A stretch of DNA of 48,862 nt, taken from the NCBI GenBank assembly GCA_913056365.1, contig CAJXLT010000019.1, forward strand, positions 1-48,862, read 5' to 3'. Source of the DNA: an uncultured Paenibacillaceae bacterium. Lineage in GTDB: Bacteria; Bacillota; Bacilli; Paenibacillales; K13. This document shows, in pieces, positions 7,476-14,335 of the stretch (its first letter is position 1; every line of letters starts with the position of its first letter). The notes beneath the pieces are model-generated. The model saw only the letters and a list, made by a program, of their open reading frames with translations. It was not told the origin of the DNA and did no database searches. A program made the translations under genes and the position numbers.

Positions 7476-10400
7476 TCAGATCATCAAGATGTCGCGAATC
7501 TCTTCTTCGGTTAACGTGGATGAGGCATCCTCGTCGGGAGTCAGCACTTGATCGATCAAGTATTTCTTGCGGCTCTGCAGCTCGATCATCTTCTCTTCCA
7601 TCGTTCCCTGCGTGACGAGCCGGATGATCTGGACGACATTCTTCTGACCGATGCGATGGGCGCGGTCGGCGGCTTGCTGCTCAATGGCCGGGTTCCACCA
7701 CAGATCATAGAGCACGACCGTGTCTGCGCCTGTCAGGTTCAAGCCGGTTCCGCCCGCCTTCAAGGAGATGAGGAACAGCTCCATCTCACCATCGTTGAAT
7801 CGGTTGCACAGCTCGACGCGCTCCCGGGCAGGTGTTGTTCCGTCCAGATAGAAGTAGGGGAGTCCTTGCGCGCTCAATTCCTTGCCAATCAGCTTAAGCA
7901 TCTCCGTGAACTGCGAGAAGATAAGCAAGCGCTTGCGATTGGCCAGGCCTTCCTCGACAATTTCGATCAGCTGCTCCAGCTTGGCGGACCCGGCGTCGTA
8001 TCCTTGTACGAATAGGGCAGGATGACAGCAAATCTGGCGAAGTCGAGTAAGACCGGCTAATATCTTGATCCGGCTCTTCTGATAGCCATCGATGCTCAGA
8101 TGCTTCAAGGTTTCCTGCTGCAGCTTCGCGAGATATGCGGCATATAGCTTCTTCTGCTCCGGGAACAGCTCGGTCGGCTTGATCGACTCTAGCTTGTCTG
8201 GCAGGTCGTACAGCACATCGCGCTTCCACCTGCGCAGCATGAACGGACGAACCCGCTTGGCAACCGCTTGCTTCGTTAAGTTATGGAACGTCTTCCGATC
8301 TTGGAACAATGCCGGGAAGACGACATCGAAGATCGACCATAGCTCCTCGAGTCGGTTCTCGATGGGCGTTCCTGTCAAGGCGAAACGATAATCGGCGGCG
8401 ACTGCTTTGACCGCTTGTGCTGTTTGCGTAGCAGGGTTCTTGAACACTTGCGCTTCATCCAAGATGAGGGAGTGGAATGGCAGCTTGGCATAGAGCTTCA
8501 CATCCCGCAGCAGCAGCGGATAAGAGGTAATGAGGACGTCTGCTTCTGCTAGTTCGTTCACTACCGCAACCCGTTCAGCCCGGCTGCCGTCAGCGATTCG
8601 CACACGAATTTCCGGTGCGAACCGCTGCAATTCACTCCGCCAGTTATAGATGAGCGAGCTTGGGCATAGGACAAGGGTCGGGATGCTTCGCTGCCGAATC
8701 TCCGGCAAGATCGAAGCGAGATAGGCGATGCTCTGCAGTGTCTTGCCAAGACCCATATCATCGGCCAATATGCCGCCGAAGCCGTAATGCGCCAGCGTCT
8801 TCAGCCATTGATAGCCAAGCTTCTGATAATCGCGCAGCACGCCGCCGAGCGAGGCGGGAATAGGGAAGTCGAGATTGTCCGGATGGCGCAAATTGTCCAG
8901 GAGCTGGCGAATCGGCTTGTCGAGCTTCACACCATCGAAGGTGTGGTCCAACAGATGAAGTCCGCGTGCCAGAGGGACGTCGATACGTGATCCGGTAATC
9001 TCCGTGTAGGGAATGCCCGTTTCATTGAGCAATCTCACCATTTCCTGCAATTCGGCGTTGTCGAGTGGCATCAAGGCACCATTCGGCAGCCGGTAATAGG
9101 CGCGCTTCTCCTCTACGGACTTGATGAGGTTCCGGATTTCAGTTTCCGGTATCCATCCCATGTTCAAGCGGAATTCTAACCAGTTGATGCGTTCTGCGGC
9201 AGATACGCGGACACCGACTTTAGGGAGTTCGCCCTTCTTCAGTACGCGGACCTTCACTGCAGTCGTCGCATATATTTTCATGACCTTTTCCAACTGGGGA
9301 ACTACGTTGTACAGGAAGTCGAACTCTGCTTCTTCATCGCTCAGGAAGTACCCGCTTTCCGTCTTGGTGAACGGACTTTGCTCGATCAGATCGAGAATAT
9401 ACTGCTCCTGCTCATGATCGCGGATGATGATACGGTGCGCGCCCTGCTGATGACGGGTGGCTTCTAATGGATTAATGGTGACTTCGTCGTATTGGAATTC
9501 TACGGCAGCCAACAGACGATCCTTGACCCGGTCTAGGTACAGCTTCGCCTGTAGCTTGGTTTGCGTGACACGCTCGGCTATGTCAGGGGCGATCGTCACA
9601 CTGCCCAGCTTCTTGAAGCCAGGAGCAGCCTTCTCTACGAAAGCCTTGAGATGGTCGCGATGGATCGGAATACGGTTCCGCTGCGAATGCGCTGAATCGC
9701 CAACGATGGCTTTTAACTCGGCCAGCTGCTTGCATAGCTTAGCTGACAGCGGGAATAGCTTGCCCTCGAGGAAAGCCATGCTATAAGGCTCCATCATCGT
9801 GATAGCAGCTAATCCATCGATACATAGCTCATAATCATCTGTACCAGCCTCTTGAAAGGCGAAGCGGAGCGGCAGCGGTTGTTCGCTGACGGAGATTTCG
9901 TCATAGTGGTGGTGACCATTGACTAGGGCAACCTTAGGTGCTTGTGTCAACAAGGGGAGCAGTCCGGTCCATGCCTGTGGCGGAATTAACAGCATACGGT
10001 CCCCCTTCAAGCCGGAAGCGTAGGTCGCATAGTGGCGGTCTGCCCCCTGATAGGCAGCGTGATTGTTCGCGATATCGAGTAAGGCGCGCATCACAGCCTC
10101 GTTGGCTTCCGAGAAGGTGTGAAGCTCCGGATCATAGCTGAATTTCGAAGTGAACGCGTAGCTCTCTTCACGAACTAGCTGATTCAGGAAGGACGCGATA
10201 TGCTTGACGATATACAACGCTCGGGGTCCGACCTTAAGCTCTAAGCCGAATAAAGCGGTGCGCTCGTTGATAGCGAGCAGCTTCAGGATGAATACAACTT
10301 CGAGAGGCGTTCTAGTTTCCGACAGCGTCTTGTTATGAATGGGGCGAACGGGTTTGTCATTGAACAGCTCGAGGATTCGCTCAGCGATGGGAAGATCACC

Positions 10401-10745
10401 TGGCTGTTCGGCTGCCTCACTATCGGTGACATGGACAGGAGCCGTTCCATTGCCCGATTGTTGAATGTGATAAAGCGCGACAAGTACCGCGGCAATGTGC
10501 TGGCAATACGTAGGCACGGAGTCTAGCGAAGGACAGTCGCATTGCGCTTCCGGCTTCCCGTCAGAGCGCAGCACAATGGACACCTCATGCTGATCGGAGC
10601 CAGACACTTCGGCAGTATAGGTCTCGGTATGAAAGTCCGATTGCATGAATCGAACTTTATCGGCGCGCGCGAGTCGTTCGCCTGTTTGATAAGCATAGCT
10701 GCCGCACCATTGCTTGATCGATTTTCGTGTTAACGTTACGCTCAA
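7476..10745 (-). CDS. SWIM zinc-finger Snf2/Rad54-family helicase
   Basis: This is a large protein of about 1089 residues. An N-terminal SWIM finger (CDCPSLDSVPTYCQH, CxCx9CxH) precedes a helicase-associated region and a C-terminal SF2 ATPase. The ATPase shows DDMGLGKTLQS (Walker A), ILDEAQ, LTGTPIENRLEELWS, LLIFSQFTEML and QAADRAHRIGQ. Such proteins translocate on double-stranded DNA and remodel DNA-protein complexes; in Bacilli they are linked to repair but their exact role is poorly defined. The TTG at 10745 is preferred as start because AAGAAGG lies 8 bases upstream, whereas the ATG at 10784 has no ribosome site. No helicase partner genes are adjacent, so this is not one of the multi-gene Snf2 defence operons. 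Confidence 0.93.
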   Translation of the reverse strand: MSVTLTRKSIKQWCGSYAYQTGERLARADKVRFMQSDFHTETYTAEVSGSDQHEVSIVLRSDGKPEAQCDCPSLDSVPTYCQHIAAVLVALYHIQQSGNGTAPVHVTDSEAAEQPGDLPIAERILELFNDKPVRPIHNKTLSETRTPLEVVFILKLLAINERTALFGLELKVGPRALYIVKHIASFLNQLVREESYAFTSKFSYDPELHTFSEANEAVMRALLDIANNHAAYQGADRHYATYASGLKGDRMLLIPPQAWTGLLPLLTQAPKVALVNGHHHYDEISVSEQPLPLRFAFQEAGTDDYELCIDGLAAITMMEPYSMAFLEGKLFPLSAKLCKQLAELKAIVGDSAHSQRNRIPIHRDHLKAFVEKAAPGFKKLGSVTIAPDIAERVTQTKLQAKLYLDRVKDRLLAAVEFQYDEVTINPLEATRHQQGAHRIIIRDHEQEQYILDLIEQSPFTKTESGYFLSDEEAEFDFLYNVVPQLEKVMKIYATTAVKVRVLKKGELPKVGVRVSAAERINWLEFRLNMGWIPETEIRNLIKSVEEKRAYYRLPNGALMPLDNAELQEMVRLLNETGIPYTEITGSRIDVPLARGLHLLDHTFDGVKLDKPIRQLLDNLRHPDNLDFPIPASLGGVLRDYQKLGYQWLKTLAHYGFGGILADDMGLGKTLQSIAYLASILPEIRQRSIPTLVLCPSSLIYNWRSELQRFAPEIRVRIADGSRAERVAVVNELAEADVLITSYPLLLRDVKLYAKLPFHSLILDEAQVFKNPATQTAQAVKAVAADYRFALTGTPIENRLEELWSIFDVVFPALFQDRKTFHNLTKQAVAKRVRPFMLRRWKRDVLYDLPDKLESIKPTELFPEQKKLYAAYLAKLQQETLKHLSIDGYQKSRIKILAGLTRLRQICCHPALFVQGYDAGSAKLEQLIEIVEEGLANRKRLLIFSQFTEMLKLIGKELSAQGLPYFYLDGTTPARERVELCNRFNDGEMELFLISLKAGGTGLNLTGADTVVLYDLWWNPAIEQQAADRAHRIGQKNVVQIIRLVTQGTMEEKMIELQSRKKYLIDQVLTPDEDASSTLTEEEIRDILMI

Positions 10746-10943
10746 CGTCGATACCTTCTTTGCACAGAGTTTGGTAAGGATCATTGTAGCACAGTCTTGA
10801 CGAATGTAGGAAAGGGTGGAGGGCTGGAGGAGCAGAGGGCGCGTAAGGGGCAGCGGATAGGTTCAAGTAAGCAACAGTATCCGGGGCGGAAAGAGTAGCG
10901 GTGATGAACGGAAAAAATGACTGGACTAGCCAGTTGAAATTGT

Positions 10944-11302
10944 AACCGTCACTCGAGAGGCTGTCTATTTAATGTGGACAGTTCTAATTTGAGGTTAAAA
11001 TGGCTCGAAATTAGCCTCTCAGATCAACCAAACTTGGGACTATGTTGATTTCGAAAAAACAAATCGATCTGAGGGGCAACTAGCGTACTATTCTGTCTTA
11101 GCAATTAAGTTATGAACAGTTAATAGACAGCCTCACTCGAGTCCGTTAGAGCGAAAAAGTAGGTTTTTTTGATTGACGCCGCTGTCCATTAGTGGCAAAA
11201 AACCGTCGTTTTGACCGATCTATTCAGCGCTTACGGTCATCCGTGACCGTTACATTGTCCAAAGACGCCGCACTCGCCCTGTAACGGTCACCTATGTCCG
11301 TG
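10944..11302. repeat. ACGGWCA palindrome quartet D1, interrupted by a MITE
   Basis: Four 20-bp units occur here. The first is AACCGTCA-CTCG-AGTCCGTT, split by the insertion at 10958-11133 plus its 8-bp duplication. The others start at 11171, 11232 and 11283, for example TACGGTCA-TCCG-TGACCGTT at 11232. Steps are 43 (after removing the insertion), 61 and 51 bp. The flanks from about 10900 to 11400 match those of the uninterrupted copy near 31360-31670, so the mobile unit is longer than the quartet. The 4-base centres CTCG, CCGC, TCCG, CCTA match those of the other copies position by position. Confidence 0.85.
10958..11133. mobile_element. 176-bp MITE with 8-bp target duplication
   Basis: The element begins with AGGCTGTCTATT and ends with its exact reverse complement. 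It is flanked by CACTCGAG at 10950-10957 and 11134-11141. Comparison with the paralogous repeat near 31403, which lacks the insert, shows the empty site. An internal stem pairs 11014-11025 with 11066-11077 (11 of 12). There is no coding capacity, so it must be moved in trans by a transposase giving 8-bp duplications; the family cannot be named from the ends alone. Confidence 0.85.
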
Positions 11303-11535
11303 AAAGTTAGTTCCAATCGGCTCAGTCGGCAGTAGCGTTATCATCAGCAAGGTCGATCGGCAGGTAACAAGCGTCAAGCCTGAGATAAGCACTGATGCAG
11401 ATGAACGGAATGCTGTCCTTTCTCGCAATACATGCAAAACGCACATATCTCCTTATGATAGTTAATCATGATTTACACTATTACCGGTAAAATGTAAATC
11501 GTACTTTGCATAAGTTACACTCCATGTGGATGATA

Positions 11536-11566
11536 CAAAAAAACAGGCTCTTCAGAAAGAACCTGT
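11536..11566 (-). terminator. Terminator of the small XRE gene
   Basis: On the minus strand a 10-bp stem (one mismatch) with a 4-base loop at 11543-11566 is followed by seven Ts, starting two bases after the stop codon of the small XRE gene. Confidence 0.75.
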
Positions 11567-11568
11567 CC

Positions 11569-11736
11569 TTATGTATATGTAGGGTCAATATCATAATTGC
11601 TTGTAACCTCATTATGACATTTACTTTGTACGTATGATTGAAAACCGCACATTTCCCCTAACAAGTCTTGGGACAAGCCCTTAGATTTACGATAATCTCG
11701 AATTCTTGCACCGACTAACTTTCGGATATTTGGCAA
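11569..11736 (-). pseudogene. Truncated XRE-type helix-turn-helix regulator (55 aa)
   Basis: A TTG start at 11736 follows AGAGGTG by 6 bases and opens a 55-residue frame. It begins PNIRKLVGARIRDYRKSKG and continues LSQDLLGEMCGFQSYV. This is the first half of a Cro/C1 helix-turn-helix as in SinR-like regulators. The second half of the fold is replaced by unrelated sequence before the stop, so DNA binding is probably lost. It has its own terminator and an AT-rich composition unlike its surroundings, which suggests a remnant of imported DNA. It could still be a functional micro-protein, hence moderate confidence in the pseudogene label. Confidence 0.55.
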
Positions 11737-12073
11737 TGTAAACACCTCTTAGTTCAGTGTAGACAATGCGGAGATTGACATCAAGCTTGATCACAGATAT
11801 GATTTCGATTAGGAGAAGGAAGAAGGGTGGAGTCCTATTTTGCCAGCATACTTGTAATGGTTAAGGAACCGAATAGCATATTTCTCACGACTAGCTGATC
11901 AAACACGGGAGAAGTGTGCCTATTATAACCATTACAGGGAACGCAGGTAATTATAGTTGATACTATTCCATGCGGAGTGCTTATAGGGGTGCTCCGTATT
12001 TTATTTGTGGAAAATCGTTCTCCGCATCAATCAGATTTCTGCGTTCCTCTGAAATATTAGAGGAGCGAACCGA
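11737..12073. other. Intergenic stretch without a gene
   Basis: No coding region is supported here. A small hairpin (CGGAG at 11973-11977 with CTCCG at 11992-11996, then TATTTTATTT) could end a transcript. The ribosome site GAGGAG of the following DUF1062 gene is at its right end. Confidence 0.5.
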
Positions 12074-12646
12074 ATGAGTTCTATCATAGCATGTGAAATT
12101 GTAGCCCTAGAGACACCGAAAGTTATACGCGATTGCCCAAAATGCAATAAGAACACGTCGTTTTATTGCAGCGATAAGTTTAGAGTCAATGCACAGCAGA
12201 AACATATCGACATCTGGCTCATCTATAAATGTGTGCAATGCGACAGCACATGGAATTGCCCCATCCTGTCTCGAGTACGTGTGCATACCATCAACGACGA
12301 ACTGCTTCATGCCTTCACGAACAACGACCGCGAGACCGCTTGGTCCTATGCCTTCCAGATCGATAGATTGAGGAAGATTTGCAGCAGCGTTGATACGAAT
12401 ATAAAGTACAAGATGGTAAGTGGACCGATTAACTTGGCACACGGGGATGTAACAATTCGGATATCCTCACCACTCAAGTTTGATCTCAGATTAGATAAGT
12501 TGTTGACAGTGTTACTCGGGATATCTAGATCAAGACTATATCGAATGGCTGAGTGTGGTGGAATTGAAACAAAGCCGCAAGGTAGCATCAAGCAAAAAAT
12601 AAAGGGTGAATTGGAAGTCCTAGTCAAAGCCGGCATAGATATGTGA
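12074..12646 (+). CDS. DUF1062 domain-containing protein
   Basis: The 190-residue protein matches the DUF1062 pattern: IRDCPKCNKNTSFYCSDKFRVNAQ, then IDIWLIYKCVQCDSTWNCPI. Two CxxC pairs thus form a probable zinc ribbon at about residues 21-60. The C-terminal part (FDLRLDKLLTVLLGISRSRLYRM) resembles an S4-like RNA-binding helix pair. The biochemical role of the family is not established; zinc-ribbon plus S4 suggests nucleic-acid binding. The ATG at 12074 has GAGGAG 8 bases upstream. The gene stands alone and is followed by a long hairpin. Confidence 0.8.
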   Translation: MSSIIACEIVALETPKVIRDCPKCNKNTSFYCSDKFRVNAQQKHIDIWLIYKCVQCDSTWNCPILSRVRVHTINDELLHAFTNNDRETAWSYAFQIDRLRKICSSVDTNIKYKMVSGPINLAHGDVTIRISSPLKFDLRLDKLLTVLLGISRSRLYRMAECGGIETKPQGSIKQKIKGELEVLVKAGIDM

Positions 12647-12668
12647 TTTAGCTCAGCCCGAACAATAA

Positions 12669-12706
12669 GAACCCCTGTCCAAGCATATTGACTTGGCAGG
12701 GGTTCT
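12669..12706 (+). terminator. Hairpin terminator after the DUF1062 gene
   Basis: AGAACCCCTG at 12669 pairs perfectly with CAGGGGTTCT ending at 12706, and an inner CCAAG/CTTGG extends the stem to about 15 bp with one bulge. There is little U-tract. It lies 23 bp past the stop codon. Confidence 0.65.
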
Positions 12707-12777
12707 CTGAATAGACGACTTCCTGTAGTACGTTGTTGCATATGATATAATGAGCATATAAATGCGTTTTAAAAGAG

Positions 12778-12928
12778 ATGAGCCAAGCAGCTGAAAGCAG
12801 CCTAGACTTTTGGAACAATGATATTGATGATGAGATGTGGAATGATGCATAGTCAGGGAGATATTGTGCTGATTCCTATCCCTTTTAGTGACTTGACCTC
12901 GGAAAAGAAAAGGCCAGTTTTGATTTGA
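12778..12928 (+). pseudogene. Toxin-antitoxin relic (MazE-like tail plus MazF/PemK-like head)
   Basis: Frame 12778-12852 encodes 24 residues ending SLDFWNNDIDDEMWNDA, the typical acidic C-terminus of antitoxins paired with MazF/PemK toxins; the DNA-binding N-terminus is missing. Frame 12842-12928 overlaps it and starts MMHSQGDIVLIPIPFSDLTS, the first strand and loop of a MazF/PemK RNase, then stops after KKRPVLI. The overlap of antitoxin end and toxin start is the normal operon arrangement. A TATAAT lies at 12746-12751. Both parts are truncated, so this is a dead locus, bounded on the right by the palindrome quartet. Confidence 0.6.
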
Positions 12929-12973
12929 AGCAGGTGGATGGCTGGTTTGCTGTTAATGAACACGAATGACGAT

Positions 12974-13149
12974 TTGTACGATTTGTCATATAAAATCAGC
13001 ACCGCATGGCGCATACCGACCACTTTTATACGAACCATCATACAAAATTGGCGTATCTCCATATGGATCTGCCCAATTTGTATGATGTTTCGTACAATTC
13101 CTGCACATTGGGGTTTGCTGAGCGCATAGTTGTACGATATATCGTACAA
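12974..13149. repeat. TTGTACGA palindrome quartet E with exact 52-bp period
   Basis: Four 20-bp units start at 12974, 13026, 13078 and 13130, each step exactly 52 bp. They fit TTGTAYGA-N4-TCRTACAA. The last, TTGTACGATATATCGTACAA, is a perfect palindrome. Unit 3 is the reverse complement of unit 2 at 18 of 20 positions, and the spacer between them is itself palindromic around CCATATGG, so the whole block is a large inverted repeat. Two more units of this type lie at 31668 and 31719. No gene overlaps; short frames across it are artefacts of the repeats. Confidence 0.85.
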
Positions 13150-13200
13150 GTGTAGGTGTGCGGGTCACAACAGCTCAAGACTTTGGAACCGGGAGCAAGC

Positions 13201-14157
13201 CTATTGCGGCTCGCTGCCTCCGGTCAGTGCGTCTATGACGAAATCTAATTGCAGCTCCAAGGAGATCGGATCATTGAACCAGAACGACTGCGCATCGTAT
13301 TCGAATACACGGTTATTTTGTACCGCGGGTATGTTCTTCCATGCTTCAGTCTCCATGAAGGAGTTCGCAGGCGCAGAAGCATCGATGCCGACGAACAGAT
13401 AATCCCCGGCGTATTGCGGGATGACTTCAGCGGAAATCGCCTTATAACCGGGTCCGAAGGCGTCCTCTACGATTTTGTCCGGCGCCTGCAACCCGAATGC
13501 TTGATACATGATCTCTGTGCCACGGCCATGATCGTTCCCGTATACAAAAATATCTTTCCCGAACGGTTCGATAACCGATACGGTTGCATCTTCCCCGATT
13601 GCTGCGATGACTTCCACAGCTGCTTCTCCTGTCTTCTCGTTCCATTCTTCGACCCAGGCTCTGGCTTCTTGTTCTTTTCCGAGCATCTTGCCAATTTCAA
13701 TATGCTGTTGCAAGTAATCGGTAGTTCCATATGTAAACGATACGGTTGGGGCAATCTCCTCATATTTGCTGATGTTCTGATCCGAAGTGAGCGCCAGGAT
13801 TAAGTCGGGCTCCAATTCCAACAGCTTCTCGATAGAACCCTCGGTCACGACTTCTACACCGTCCAGCATTCCTTCGAATGCTTTGTTTCCTTGCACCCAT
13901 TCACTGACGGCTACAGGTTTAATGCCTAACTGCAACACGTTTCCTACATAAATATGTGCTAACACAGCGACTCTCTCGGGATTAGCGGGAAGTTCGACAT
14001 CGCCGTTTTCAGAAGCATATATTCTTGTATCTGCACTAGTGTCTGCGGAGCCTTCCGACTCTGATTGTGGTGAATTGGCTTGGTTGGTACTGCCGCATGC
14101 CGCCAGCAAGCTCATGAGCATAACGGCAAGTAGGGCTAGGGATAACGGTTTTTTCAT
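13201..14157 (-). CDS. Iron-siderophore ABC transporter substrate-binding lipoprotein
   Basis: This 318-residue lipoprotein has signal MKKPLSLALLAVMLMSLLAAC with the lipobox LAAC. It is of the FecB/FeuA type: an N-terminal lobe (VELPANPERVAVLAHIYVGNVLQLGIKPVAVSEW), the ELEPDLILALTSDQNISKYEEIAPTVSF pattern, and a C-terminal lobe after a long helix. It should bind a ferric siderophore outside the membrane. GAGGAG lies 8 bases before the ATG, and a perfect Fur box lies 34-48 bases upstream of it. No permease or ATPase gene is adjacent, so it must share components encoded elsewhere. It is a paralogue of the gene at 27107. Confidence 0.93.
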   Translation of the reverse strand: MKKPLSLALLAVMLMSLLAACGSTNQANSPQSESEGSADTSADTRIYASENGDVELPANPERVAVLAHIYVGNVLQLGIKPVAVSEWVQGNKAFEGMLDGVEVVTEGSIEKLLELEPDLILALTSDQNISKYEEIAPTVSFTYGTTDYLQQHIEIGKMLGKEQEARAWVEEWNEKTGEAAVEVIAAIGEDATVSVIEPFGKDIFVYGNDHGRGTEIMYQAFGLQAPDKIVEDAFGPGYKAISAEVIPQYAGDYLFVGIDASAPANSFMETEAWKNIPAVQNNRVFEYDAQSFWFNDPISLELQLDFVIDALTGGSEPQ

Positions 14158-14190
14158 TGTGGCAACTCCTCGGTGATAGGATTTAATAAT

Positions 14191-14205
14191 TGATAATGAT
14201 TATCA
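14191..14205. promoter_or_regulatory. Fur box
   Basis: TGATAAT-G-ATTATCA is a perfect 7-1-7 inverted repeat matching the Gram-positive Fur site, 34 bases before the start of the siderophore-binding lipoprotein. The identical 15-mer recurs before the paralogue at 28066. Confidence 0.9.
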
Positions 14206-14335
14206 ACGTCAATCAACATTGTATTCGGGCTACAGTTGTTTGTCAATAGCTATGGCATTGATCGAACGATAGAACCTATAGTTTAATGGAAGGATAGATG
14301 GATGCAACACGAATAACCGAATGGAGGTTAACTGC

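Noticed and set aside
7548-8015. Plus-strand open frame inside the Snf2 gene
   Set aside because: The helicase motifs are continuous on the minus strand; the plus frame has no start signal or domain.
7476-10745. Snf2 helicase as part of a DISARM-like or other defence island
   Set aside because: No methyltransferase, nuclease, PLD or other defence partner is adjacent; the gene stands alone.
10958-11133. Decayed insertion sequence with transposase remnant
   Set aside because: The element is only 176 bp, has matching ends and a clean target duplication, and shows no coding trace, so a MITE is the simpler reading.
12938-13129. 63-residue open frame across the palindrome quartet
   Set aside because: It is produced by the repeat units themselves and lacks a ribosome site or homology.
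12974-13149. CRISPR array (20-bp repeats with 32-bp spacers)
   Set aside because: The geometry resembles a short array, but the repeats are degenerate palindromes, units 2 and 3 are inverted relative to each other, the middle spacer is itself a palindrome, and no cas gene is in the window.
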